A stretch of DNA of 64,000 nt from assembly GCF_026341125.1 (NCBI RefSeq), contig NZ_JAPEOR010000006.1, positions 62,001-126,000 of the forward strand, written 5' to 3'. Position numbers and translations under genes: made by a program. Below the pieces are notes generated by a model. The model worked only from the letters and a program-made list of their open reading frames with translations, was not told where the DNA came from and did not search any database. This document shows, in pieces, positions 15,886 to 23,447 of the stretch. Within the stretch, counting starts at the first letter, position 1. Each line of letters opens with the position of its first letter. This DNA comes from Streptomyces sp. NBC_01142 (GTDB lineage: Bacteria > Actinomycetota > Actinomycetes > Streptomycetales > Streptomycetaceae).

Positions 15886-18048
15886 ATGACCGAGGCACGC
15901 CTCGCCGGGTGTGCTGGCTGCATTGGCAGCGACCGGCCCGGCTACGTCGTCGTATGGGACGTCGACGGTGAGCAGATGCTGTGGGAGTGGAAGCGCTGCC
16001 CGGAGAAGTGCACCGCTGAGTCCCGCGCCGCGACCATCGAGCGTCTCCGCCGCCGTCGCGCCGAGGAGGAAGCCGAGGCCGCCCGGCGTAGCCAGGCTGC
16101 GGCCGCCCCAGCGGCAGCCGCGCACCCGGATCCGGTCCCAGAACCCGCCTGCCCCAAGCCCGCGCAGGAACAGCCCGTGCGTCACCCCGCCAGCCCGCGC
16201 CCTACTTCCGCGTACCGTGGCCGCGCTGAAGCGGGAGGCGCGCGATCCGGCGGGCGGAGTGCCCCGGCCCGCAGCGGACGCAGCGCCCCTCCGGCCGTGA
16301 ATCCGCCGCGCCGGTGGCCGGCCGTCGCACTCGACCACGGCGCCGAGGGCTGGGAGTTGGACGTCGCCCAGGTCCCGCGGCCTGCCGGTACGAAGCTCAC
16401 GGACTGGTTCGCCTGGCTCGGCACCGGCCTGCCGCTGCGCATCGACCGCGTTCACGACGCGGGCCGGACGGGCGACGGCATGGTGTGCCTGTCGGCGACA
16501 GCGCTCAAGGCCCTTGGCCTGCCCGCCTCGTTCCCGACCACCGAGAAGGCTCTGGCCGCGCTCACGAAGAAGCTGACCACGGCGGCCGCGAGCGTCGGCA
16601 TGGAGCTCTCCCAGGAGATCGGCCCCATCTTCCACGCGTTCCGCCGCGTGGGGGCCGCGGGAGGCCCGAAGTCGTCCCTGCGCGTGGTGATCACGCCGTG
16701 GATCGGCCAGGGCAGCGAGAAGCAGCAGGTGACGAGCGCACTGATCGCCCAGCTCGCCACCACCCCCACCGGCGAACTCGACGCGCTGACCCTTGCCCGA
16801 CGCATCCGCACCTACGTCGCCGATCTCGGAATCGCACCCGGCATCACCCCGGCCACCACCAGCAAGCTGCTCCTCGACTCCGTCCGCCCCCGCTCCGAGC
16901 CGTTCCAGGACGACGGAGGCGAGTGGCGCTCCCGGCTTCGCGACGGAGCACTGCCCGGCGGAGACACCGTCGTGCCTCCGGCCGCCGGCGCCCGCCACCC
17001 ACTGACCCGCGACCTCCAGGAGCGCGGCGAAGCACTGTGCGAAGAAGAAGACTTCAAGTGGTGGGCCAGGCCGCTCACAGAAGCCGAAGCGGCCATGCCG
17101 TACGCCGTCGCGTGCGACGTGTGCGCCTCGTACTTGTCGGTCACCATGTCCCTGCGGCTCCCCGTCGGCCCGCTGGAGCACCACACCGACCCGGTCTGGG
17201 ACACCAAGTCGGCCCCCGCCGGGCTGTGGTGGTGCGACTTCACCAACGTCGAGGTTGACCCCCTGCTGCCACACCCGGCGACGTTCCACGGCGAAGCCCC
17301 CGCCGGGCCCGGCTGGTATGCCACGCCGACCGTCGCCTACATGGTCACCGAGTACGGCTTCGACCCTGCCACCATCACCGAGGCGTACCTGTCCACCCTG
17401 ACGGTGCCGTTCCTCAAGGAATGGACGGTCCGGCTGCGCGAGGCGTACAAGCGCGTCTACGCCCTGCTCGGCCTCAAGGACGGACAGGAGCCGGAGGAGT
17501 TCCTCGCCGCGTACGCGGTGCACAAGGACCTCGACGCCCAGGACCTCGAGCGCACCGACGCCCTGGTGCTGGCGGGCCTCTACAAGGCGATCTACAAGGG
17601 CGGCATCGGGAAGTGGACCGACGGAGCGCAGCACCTCGACGACGAGGTGTGGCTCCAGGAGATCGTGGCCAACTGGTCCTACCGGCCCGAAGTGCGCTTC
17701 CACATCATCTCCGCCGCCCGCATCGCCAACCACCGGCGCATGCGCAAGACGTACAAGAAGACCGGGCGTGCCCCCTTCGCGATCAACGTCGACTCCTATC
17801 TGTACGCCACAGAGCAGCCGTCGCCGCTGGAACTGCTGACCCCGCCGGAGAACGGCAAGCCCGTCCTCGGCGTCCTTCGACTCGGCATCGGGCCCGGCCA
17901 GTTCAAGCACGAGTCGAGCATCCCCATGGACGCCATCGTGGAGCTCATGAGCAGCGACGACCACCCGTCCCGCCTCACCCACGCCTACGACACTGACGGC
18001 GCCGCCATCGCCGCCGCAGAGCAGAAGCAGGAGGCCGCGAGCGCATGA
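15886..18048 (+). CDS. Tap/Tac-like telomere protein with polymerase motifs
   Basis: 720 residues, close to the length of Streptomyces Tap (about 740), and overlapping by ATGA with a terminal-protein-like gene, the tap-tpg arrangement. It lacks the N-terminal XRE helix-turn-helix of canonical Tap. The C-terminal half carries, in the order and spacing of a family-B (protein-primed) polymerase palm: DFTNVEVDPLLPHP (motif A-like, D451), LYKAIYKGGIGKW (motif B-like, 565-577), then an ARIANHRRMRK helix and FAINVDSYLYA (motif C-like, D636-S637). Tap and Tac are reported to deoxynucleotidylate their terminal proteins, so this protein is proposed to prime and patch telomere ends. ATG 15886 follows AGGACAG. 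The N-terminus has a CxGC...C cluster and a low-complexity Ala/Pro linker. Confidence 0.7.
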   Translation: MTEARLAGCAGCIGSDRPGYVVVWDVDGEQMLWEWKRCPEKCTAESRAATIERLRRRRAEEEAEAARRSQAAAAPAAAAHPDPVPEPACPKPAQEQPVRHPASPRPTSAYRGRAEAGGARSGGRSAPARSGRSAPPAVNPPRRWPAVALDHGAEGWELDVAQVPRPAGTKLTDWFAWLGTGLPLRIDRVHDAGRTGDGMVCLSATALKALGLPASFPTTEKALAALTKKLTTAAASVGMELSQEIGPIFHAFRRVGAAGGPKSSLRVVITPWIGQGSEKQQVTSALIAQLATTPTGELDALTLARRIRTYVADLGIAPGITPATTSKLLLDSVRPRSEPFQDDGGEWRSRLRDGALPGGDTVVPPAAGARHPLTRDLQERGEALCEEEDFKWWARPLTEAEAAMPYAVACDVCASYLSVTMSLRLPVGPLEHHTDPVWDTKSAPAGLWWCDFTNVEVDPLLPHPATFHGEAPAGPGWYATPTVAYMVTEYGFDPATITEAYLSTLTVPFLKEWTVRLREAYKRVYALLGLKDGQEPEEFLAAYAVHKDLDAQDLERTDALVLAGLYKAIYKGGIGKWTDGAQHLDDEVWLQEIVANWSYRPEVRFHIISAARIANHRRMRKTYKKTGRAPFAINVDSYLYATEQPSPLELLTPPENGKPVLGVLRLGIGPGQFKHESSIPMDAIVELMSSDDHPSRLTHAYDTDGAAIAAAEQKQEAASA

Positions 18049-18626
18049 GCGGTCAGGACAGCACGCCCACCCCCGGAGCCAACGCCAAGGTCAAGGAAGT
18101 GCTCTTCCCTTCCCGCAAGACCCCGGCGCGCGCCACGACGCAGTCCGAGCACGTCCGCGATCGTAAGTACGGCGGTAATACGGCCGCTATGGCCGCCGCT
18201 TACAACGTCACCCCGCGCACCGTTGGCCGGTGGATCGACGGCACCCGTACTCCGCGCGGCTCGAACGCCGCCCAGCTGCGGGAGGAGGCCACCGAGGTGC
18301 AGACCACCGCGCGGGGCCGCGAACGCCGTGCCCGCGAGATGGAAAAGCGCGACCGGCAGGGGCTTCCCTCCGGTTACGGCGCGACCGTCAACCGCGCCAC
18401 CAGCTTCGACATCCAGGGCTCCAGCGCGCTCCGAAGCCGCGACATCCCCATCGACCTGACCAGCAGCCAGGTCGCCAAGCTGGCCCGCACCATGGACGAG
18501 GCCGAGATCGAGGTGGTCATCGCGGAGGGCATTGCCACCTACATGAACGGCGGCCGCGTATCCGGCGGCTTCAGCCCCAGCGACTTCACCTTCAACATCA
18601 ACGACGTCACCTTCAAGGGCATGTGA
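18045..18626 (+). CDS. Tpg-like telomere terminal protein
   Basis: 193 residues (Tpg proteins are about 185). Residues 46-68 (TAAMAAAYNVTPRTVGRWID) form a helix-turn-helix as in Tpg, preceded by a KTP-containing basic stretch and followed by the charged ARGRERRAREMEKRDRQG. The C-terminus is beta-rich (FTFNINDVTF). Terminal proteins attach covalently to DNA 5' ends, typically through a hydroxyl amino acid, and prime end-patching. The start overlaps the stop of the polymerase-like gene (ATGA). The acceptor threonine or serine cannot be assigned from sequence alone. Confidence 0.7.
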   Translation: MSGQDSTPTPGANAKVKEVLFPSRKTPARATTQSEHVRDRKYGGNTAAMAAAYNVTPRTVGRWIDGTRTPRGSNAAQLREEATEVQTTARGRERRAREMEKRDRQGLPSGYGATVNRATSFDIQGSSALRSRDIPIDLTSSQVAKLARTMDEAEIEVVIAEGIATYMNGGRVSGGFSPSDFTFNINDVTFKGM

Positions 18627-18679
18627 GCCGCCGCCGAACGGCATGCCGCCCTGTCAGTGCCGTAGTACAGACTGACCGG

Positions 18680-19099
18680 ATGGAGACCGCACCGACCGCG
18701 CAAGGAGCCGTGCGCCGCATCCTGCCGGCGCTCCCCGACGCCGACCCGGAGGCGGGAGAGATCCGCTGGGGCCGGTGGGAACCGGCTCTCCAGGCCACCC
18801 ACATCGACCCCACGTGCACGACCTGCGCCTTCCCCGGGCCGCTGGCGACAGCGTTCGGCGAGACCTGGTATACGCCCGAACCGACCCTGGTCCGCGTCCA
18901 GCGGTCCCGCCTCGGCCAGCGGTCCAAGTGGGCGCGCGTCCAGGGCAGGCCGTACTGGTGCAAGACCCACTACGCGGTGCGCTGCCCGCAGTGCGACGAG
19001 ATGACGGCCTACCGGCGCAGCGGCTGGGTGGAGATCTACTACCGGCCGCCCACCACGGAACGCGCCGTGCCGCCGACGGACGACAACGTCCTCTTCTAG
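18680..19099 (+). CDS. zinc-ribbon-like protein, 139 aa
   Basis: Follows the terminal-protein gene after 53 bases. ATG 18680 has no ribosome site, so it may be leaderless or read from a nearby start. Cysteine pairs CTTC (near residue 46) and CPQC (near 107) with intervening histidines suggest a zinc-binding fold; between them is a basic stretch (RVQRSRLGQRSKWARVQGR). No named family. The position suggests a link with telomere maintenance. Confidence 0.6.
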   Translation: METAPTAQGAVRRILPALPDADPEAGEIRWGRWEPALQATHIDPTCTTCAFPGPLATAFGETWYTPEPTLVRVQRSRLGQRSKWARVQGRPYWCKTHYAVRCPQCDEMTAYRRSGWVEIYYRPPTTERAVPPTDDNVLF

Positions 19100-19148
19100 C
19101 CGCCGACGCGACGAGCCGTCGACGAAGCCCCTCGGGGGCGGGCTGATG

Positions 19149-19832
19149 TCAGGCGGACCGCGAGGGCTCGCCGTCGGTGCTGTCGTGCTCGGGGTAGCGC
19201 GTAGCGGAAAGCAACCGCGCTGCCTTGATGCCCCGCTCGATCCCGGACCGGTAGATGTCGCCGACGGTGGTGACCTGCGCAGCAAGCCGCTCGTACTCAG
19301 CCAAGGGATCCGGCAGCGTGGATAGCTCTTCCGCGCTGGGCGCAGCAGCCGTCGGGACGAGACCGGGATATGCGTCACGCCGCCTGCGGATCTTCCGGAT
19401 GGACTCGACCGACGTATGCCAGCAGGCAGCCAGCACCCGCTCGGCAAGATCGCTGGGCAGGCGCAGCGGGATGCTCTCCGCGAAGCCGCCGGTCCGCGAT
19501 CCCGGCCACCGGCCGCCGAGGGCCCGAGCCTCCGAGGGAACCGCAGGCCAGTCCCGAGACCATCGCCGCTCCTCGAGCTCTTGCCCGATGCCGCAGGCCG
19601 CGAGGGTATCGATCGTGTCGAGCAACTCCGCTGACCCGCGCAGACGATGCACCTCCAGCCGCCAGCGGTCACGAACCGCGGCAGCGCCCTCGCGCGACAG
19701 ACCCCGGGTCTGCCAATCCGAGCCCGACGAAAGGATGATGCGGCGGCTCTTCTCCACACCGAGGGCGTCATTCATCCGCTTCCGAGTGCCCGCGACCACC
19801 CATGCCGTCGCCGCCGTCGTTCCCTGCGCCAC
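19149..19832 (-). CDS. hypothetical protein, 227 aa
   Basis: GTG 19832 without a clear ribosome site. Reads toward the telomere operon. Helical and charged: KSRRIILSSGSDWQTRGL near residue 30, a central helix-turn-helix-like stretch (LAERVLAACWHTSVESIRKI), and a C-terminal DIYRSGIERGIKAARLL helix. A DNA-binding role is possible but no family was recognised. The start is uncertain. Confidence 0.55.
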   Translation of the reverse strand: MAQGTTAATAWVVAGTRKRMNDALGVEKSRRIILSSGSDWQTRGLSREGAAAVRDRWRLEVHRLRGSAELLDTIDTLAACGIGQELEERRWSRDWPAVPSEARALGGRWPGSRTGGFAESIPLRLPSDLAERVLAACWHTSVESIRKIRRRRDAYPGLVPTAAAPSAEELSTLPDPLAEYERLAAQVTTVGDIYRSGIERGIKAARLLSATRYPEHDSTDGEPSRSA

Positions 19833-20036
19833 TGCCGCTCACCAACTAACGTCGCACTTTGCAAAGGACAGTTGGCCAGGCTACTGGCGCGCCGGGCTCC
19901 GGGCCCCGCCCGCTGCACGGTGACAGGGAACCGCCGGCAGGGGCGATGCCGGCTCGGGATCTGTGTCTCCGCCTCCAGACAGGGCACAGCACTGCTCTGA
20001 ATCCCCAGCCGGCGCGCCGTCAACCGGTGGCACGAT

Positions 20037-20894
20037 GTGCTGGTGAGCAAGCCTAAGAAGCACCACTATGTTCCGCAGATGTACCTGCGGAACTTCGCGG
20101 ACGCGGACAACCGAACGCAGGTCGTGCGGCTTGCCCAACAGACGTCGAACACGGCCCGGATCAACACGATTGCGGCGGAGAACCATTTCCACCGCTTCAC
20201 CGTCGATGGCGAGGAGACCCTGTACGTCGAGGAGATAGCCACCAAGATCGAAGGACGTGCGGCCCAGCCGCTGCTCAGGCTGATCGATCCGCAGAAGCGT
20301 CGGTGGCCTCTTCCGAACGACGATCGGCTGTCCCTCGCCTTCTTCATCGCGTTCCAGTTCATGCGCGTCCCGGTGGCGCGGGACCTCTACGCGAGCATGG
20401 TCGCGCAGTTGCCCGACATCCTTGGCCTGACCTTTCCGGCGGAGTTCGAGGACCTTGACGTACCGCTGCTGCACGGCGCTTCGATGGTGAGTGAGGCCCT
20501 GCCCGAGGGGGCGGCAGCACTCTGCAACCGGGCCTGGACGATCCTCGACTTCAAGCTGAAAACACTCGCGACCTCCGACGTCCCAGTCGTGGTACTGCCC
20601 GACGAGGGCGTCACACCGCGGACTGCCGCCGGCTTCATGTCACCCGGTGGAATGTACCTCCCGCTGGCCCGCCGTACGGCGCTGTTCATCGGGCCGCCCG
20701 GGACCAGCCCGGAGGGCGACCGCATGATGCGGGGAAATGCTCTGCTGGCCCGCCTCTTCAACTCTGCGACCGTTCAGTGGGCACGCGACTGCATCTTCCA
20801 CCATCCCGAGGATGATCCGCTGCACGGGATCGAGTTGCCGGGACCACGGCGCGGGGAAGTCCGGTGGGAGGGCATGGGCCACCCCGGCGCATGA
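20037..20894 (+). CDS. DUF4238 protein
   Basis: 285 residues from GTG 20037 (GTG 20043 is also possible; no ribosome site). The N-terminus KKHHYVPQMYLRNFADADN is the DUF4238 signature, followed by the expected strand-rich region and a helical domain with FFIAFQFMRVPVARD. DUF4238 proteins are scattered in bacterial accessory regions and suspected of defence-type roles; no activity is known. Stands alone, rightward, between two leftward genes. Confidence 0.75.
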   Translation: MLVSKPKKHHYVPQMYLRNFADADNRTQVVRLAQQTSNTARINTIAAENHFHRFTVDGEETLYVEEIATKIEGRAAQPLLRLIDPQKRRWPLPNDDRLSLAFFIAFQFMRVPVARDLYASMVAQLPDILGLTFPAEFEDLDVPLLHGASMVSEALPEGAAALCNRAWTILDFKLKTLATSDVPVVVLPDEGVTPRTAAGFMSPGGMYLPLARRTALFIGPPGTSPEGDRMMRGNALLARLFNSATVQWARDCIFHHPEDDPLHGIELPGPRRGEVRWEGMGHPGA

Positions 20895-21092
20895 GCCTCC
20901 ACGTCGGGTTGTCCAACTTCCCTGGCGAACGGTCCAGGTCCAGTGTCAAAGGGCACGGGACGTAGATCGCCCCACGTCGGGACGAGGGGAACGGAAAGGT
21001 GTCACGCACGGTGTCACGCTCGCTGTCACGCGGCCGGGCGTGACACTGCGCCACCTGCGCGAACAGATGGAGAGCAGCCGCTTCAGCCCTTC
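20895..21092. promoter_or_regulatory. 12-bp tandem TGTCACG operator-like array
   Basis: TGTCACG occurs at 21000, 21012 and 21024, exactly 12 bases apart, and inverted as CGTGACA at 21039. It lies immediately left of an 82-bp inverted-repeat arm. The fixed spacing points to cooperative protein binding (an operator or a replication-type iteron). No gene in this stretch. Confidence 0.6.
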
Positions 21093-21174
21093 GACCTGTG
21101 ACAGCGATCGTTGACCGATTGCCACTGAAGGCTGATGGATGGCCGTTCGTGTCATCGAAGGATGACCGCGCAGG
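21093..21174 (+). repeat. 82-bp perfect inverted repeat, left arm
   Basis: Identical in reverse complement to 21839-21920. The two arms enclose a 664-base segment carrying one leftward gene. Each arm contains an open frame starting MTAIVDRLPLKADGW reading inward. No transposase lies between the arms. Confidence 0.95.
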
Positions 21175-21237
21175 ACAGGGCGCCGTGGCACGCGATCACC
21201 ATTCGTCGACACGAGACAAGGGCGCTTCGATAAGGAA

Positions 21238-21753
21238 TCACTGGTTGATGAAGTCGGTTCCGAAGTCGGCGAGACCGACGACGAGTTCGAGAGCTGTCTG
21301 CGCTGCGTCCAGCCGTTCTTCGCCGGTGCACGCTTCGCAGGCGGCGTGTACGCCGTCGGATCCGGTGTCCTCGTAGGCGCAGGCGATGGCGCGGAACGCG
21401 GCGGTCGGGTGGAAAGGGGCGTCGTCCCGCTCGCTTCCGTCCAGGAGGAGCTCCGGCACTCCGCCGTACGTCTCGGAGACGATCAGGCAGGCCCAGCCGA
21501 CCAGCACGCCCGCGGTCGCGGAATCGTTCGCGAGGTGGGCCAGCAGTTCCTGCCGGCACTGTGCGCAGTTGTCCAGGACAGCGTCGTAGAGCTGCGCCAC
21601 CAGGCCGACGACAGCGCCCTGCCTCTTCTCTTCGGAGGCGGCGGGCGGGGAGTACCGTCGGCGCCCCGGGCCGTGGACGTGGTCGGTGGTGAGAAGGATC
21701 CTGGCCACGAAGTTCCTCCGCAGGGGTGCCGTGTCGCCGAAGAGCGTCTTCAT
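21238..21753 (-). CDS. hypothetical protein inside the inverted repeat, 171 aa
   Basis: Begins MKTLFGDTAPLRRNF; ATG 21753 has only a weak GAGA upstream. The frame is open back to GTG 21915 inside the right repeat arm, which would add MTAIVDRLPLKADGW... and another 39 residues. CAQC and CEAC pairs could bind zinc. The middle (GVLVGWACLIVSETYGGVPELLLDG) is hydrophobic and helical. No family recognised. If the segment inverts, the gene would reverse direction but keep the same upstream 82 bases. Confidence 0.6.
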   Translation of the reverse strand: MKTLFGDTAPLRRNFVARILLTTDHVHGPGRRRYSPPAASEEKRQGAVVGLVAQLYDAVLDNCAQCRQELLAHLANDSATAGVLVGWACLIVSETYGGVPELLLDGSERDDAPFHPTAAFRAIACAYEDTGSDGVHAACEACTGEERLDAAQTALELVVGLADFGTDFINQ

Positions 21754-21838
21754 CGTCTCGCGGCGTGCGAAGCGGCGGAGGTAAGTCCCGCAATTCCACT
21801 GCCGCGCTGCAACAGAACCAGCAGCGCCGGGCCGCTGA

Positions 21839-21920
21839 CCTGCGCGGTCATCCTTCGATGACACGAACGGCCATCCATCAGCCTTCAGTGGCAATCGGTC
21901 AACGATCGCTGTCACAGGTC
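21839..21920 (-). repeat. 82-bp perfect inverted repeat, right arm
   Basis: Exact reverse complement of 21093-21174. The outer flanks carry similar sequences (GCCCTTC on the left, ACCCTTC on the right), possibly the trace of a target duplication. TCAYCCTTCGATG also occurs at both ends of this arm. Confidence 0.95.
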
Positions 21921-21945
21921 ACCCTTCGATGCCGCGGAGGATCGG

Positions 21946-22266
21946 CTACCCGCCGAGGAGCGTGTTCCGCGCTTCGAGGGCGCGGCTCAGAAGCGCAGCC
22001 TCGCCGGGATCGACCACCAGCGGGCCGCCGGCCTGGGCAGCGAGGGGCATGGCGAGCCGCACCTCGCCGTGGCCAACGCCGGCGGTCAAGTCGGCGATCT
22101 GCTCCGCGTTCAGTGCATGGCGGACGAAGACGTCAACGCCGCTGAGGGAGACACGGAAGGTGAGCAGCGTGTCGAAGAACACCTCGATGACGTTGCCGCT
22201 GAACATGACCTCGGCCAGTTCCTCGGTCGTGCGCTCAGTGTCGTGCAGGTCGTCGGTCGCGGGCAT
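21946..22266 (-). CDS. hypothetical protein, 106 aa
   Basis: ATG 22266 follows CGGAGC at five bases. Second gene of the leftward P4 unit. Compact alpha/beta sequence with hydrophobic strands (NVIEVFFDTLLTFRVSL; VDVFVRHALNAEQIADL) and an acidic N-terminus. No family recognised. Confidence 0.6.
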   Translation of the reverse strand: MPATDDLHDTERTTEELAEVMFSGNVIEVFFDTLLTFRVSLSGVDVFVRHALNAEQIADLTAGVGHGEVRLAMPLAAQAGGPLVVDPGEAALLSRALEARNTLLGG

Positions 22267-22336
22267 ATTGCTCCGTTCTCTCAGGCGGTTGGCGGCGGGA
22301 GACGGGCCGCGGTGGCCAGGCTCGCGGGCAGGAAGG

Positions 22337-22786
22337 TCAGGTCGCGGTGTCGCCGGGTACGTACGGGCCGCGGAACTGCGCGGGAATCTCGCTGGGCGGC
22401 GTGCTGGGGTCGGGCGCATCGGCCGGGCCGCGGTCGGAGTGGCTCCAGTAGGACAGGGCGAGGGAATCGACCGAGGAGTCGCGCTCCTCGCGGGTGGCCC
22501 AGGCTTCGACGCTCACGTCGCCCTCCGTGTAGACCGCGAGCGCGTAGCACAGCTCGAACGGGGAGTTGTAGAGGGCGACCGCCTGGTAGGGCCAGTTGCC
22601 GAGGTCCCACCCATCGGTGCCCCAGTCCCGGATGCCGGTCCATCCCCAGGGCTCAATGTGCGCCAGCCACGTGTCGGCGTCACCTCCGTCGTGGAAGTCC
22701 TCCGGGAGGAACGGAAGAAGCTCCAAGGGAACAGGGCCGGAGGTGAACGGGCGGTCGTCGCTGGAGGAGCGCGAGGTGGCAGTCAA
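22337..22786 (-). CDS. hypothetical protein, 149 aa
   Basis: TTG 22786 has AGGAAGG five bases upstream. A more upstream ATG at 22846 overlaps the -10 of promoter P4 and cannot be the start. Tryptophan-rich acidic protein (HIEPWGWTGIRDWGTDGWDLGNW near the centre, given here only as a landmark of repeated G-W pairs) with a hydrophobic helix LCYALAVYT. First gene after P4. Function unknown. Confidence 0.6.
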   Translation of the reverse strand: MTATSRSSSDDRPFTSGPVPLELLPFLPEDFHDGGDADTWLAHIEPWGWTGIRDWGTDGWDLGNWPYQAVALYNSPFELCYALAVYTEGDVSVEAWATREERDSSVDSLALSYWSHSDRGPADAPDPSTPPSEIPAQFRGPYVPGDTAT

Positions 22787-22834
22787 GGCAGCCTTCCTGG
22801 TCCGGGGGGAGGGCCAAGGCAGGCCCATATCTCC

Positions 22835-22876
22835 AATGTACTCCATCCTGCCATCAGAATCAAATTAATAGGGTCA
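22835..22876 (-). promoter_or_regulatory. family promoter P4
   Basis: Leftward: TGACCCTATTAATTTGAT overlapping -35 TTGATT (22858-22863), spacer 17, -10 TACATT (22835-22840). Confidence 0.85.
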
Positions 22877-22970
22877 CCTGGAGGTTGGGGCGCACAGGGT
22901 CGCGCGTCTTGCGGTGCCGTGGTGTGTACGGCGCCCTTCCGTTGGGGTGGCTCGACCCATGGACTCAAGG

Positions 22971-23012
22971 TGACCCCAATAAGTTGACGCACACCCCCGA
23001 TGTGGGTACTGT
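22971..23012 (+). promoter_or_regulatory. family promoter P5
   Basis: Rightward: TGACCCCAATAAGTTGAC ending in -35 TTGACG (22984-22989), spacer 17, -10 TACTGT (23007-23012). P4 and P5 are back to back and about 95 bp apart. Confidence 0.8.
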
Positions 23013-23447
23013 CTTCCATGTCGAAGCGAGGTTCCGGCCCCGCAGCGGCAGGCCCGCAGTCCCACCTGGGGCGCGTTGGGGTTCAACCCCCTTCGGGCAG
23101 ACCACGAAATCCCTGTGCAGCGGCAATCCAGCGGTTGGTAGTGTCCCGGCTGCGGGGCGGCTCCGATACGTGCTTCCTTCTCTACTCTTTGGAAAAGACT
23201 CAGCGCGTTCACTTCCCGCCCCGCATCCGAGAGCCTCACCCGTACTGGGTGCCCGCGCACGAACAACCGGCGCTTCCGCTGCGCCCGTTGACCACGAGGT
23301 TGAAACTTTCGGCGACGCCGAGCGGCTCTCAGGCGCCCTTCCCCCTTCGGGACGGACACGGCCCGTCCGCTGCGGCTCAAGAAGACGAAGCCCTGCACCA
23401 CAGGGCCCTGCAGGCCCGGACAACGCCGGGACAGGGGGAGGACGACA
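23013..23447 (+). other. 435-nt leader between P5 and the RING gene
   Basis: Transcribed from P5 but without a convincing gene; the open frame from ATG 23018 is low-complexity and runs into the RING gene in another frame. GGGGTTCAACCCCC near 23078-23091 resembles a tRNA T-arm, but no cloverleaf can be closed around it. A long regulatory leader is the simplest reading. Confidence 0.45.

Noticed and set aside
15886..18048. Canonical Tap
   Set aside because: The usual N-terminal XRE-type helix-turn-helix is absent; only length, operon position and polymerase-like motifs support a Tap/Tac-type role.
23078..23091. T-arm-like GGGGTTCAACCCCC as a tRNA
   Set aside because: The loop is five bases and no D-arm, anticodon arm or acceptor stem closes around it.
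23018..23447. Open frame starting MSKRGSGP right after promoter P5, as a leaderless gene
   Set aside because: Composition is low-complexity, and the frame simply runs into the RING gene in another register; treated as leader.
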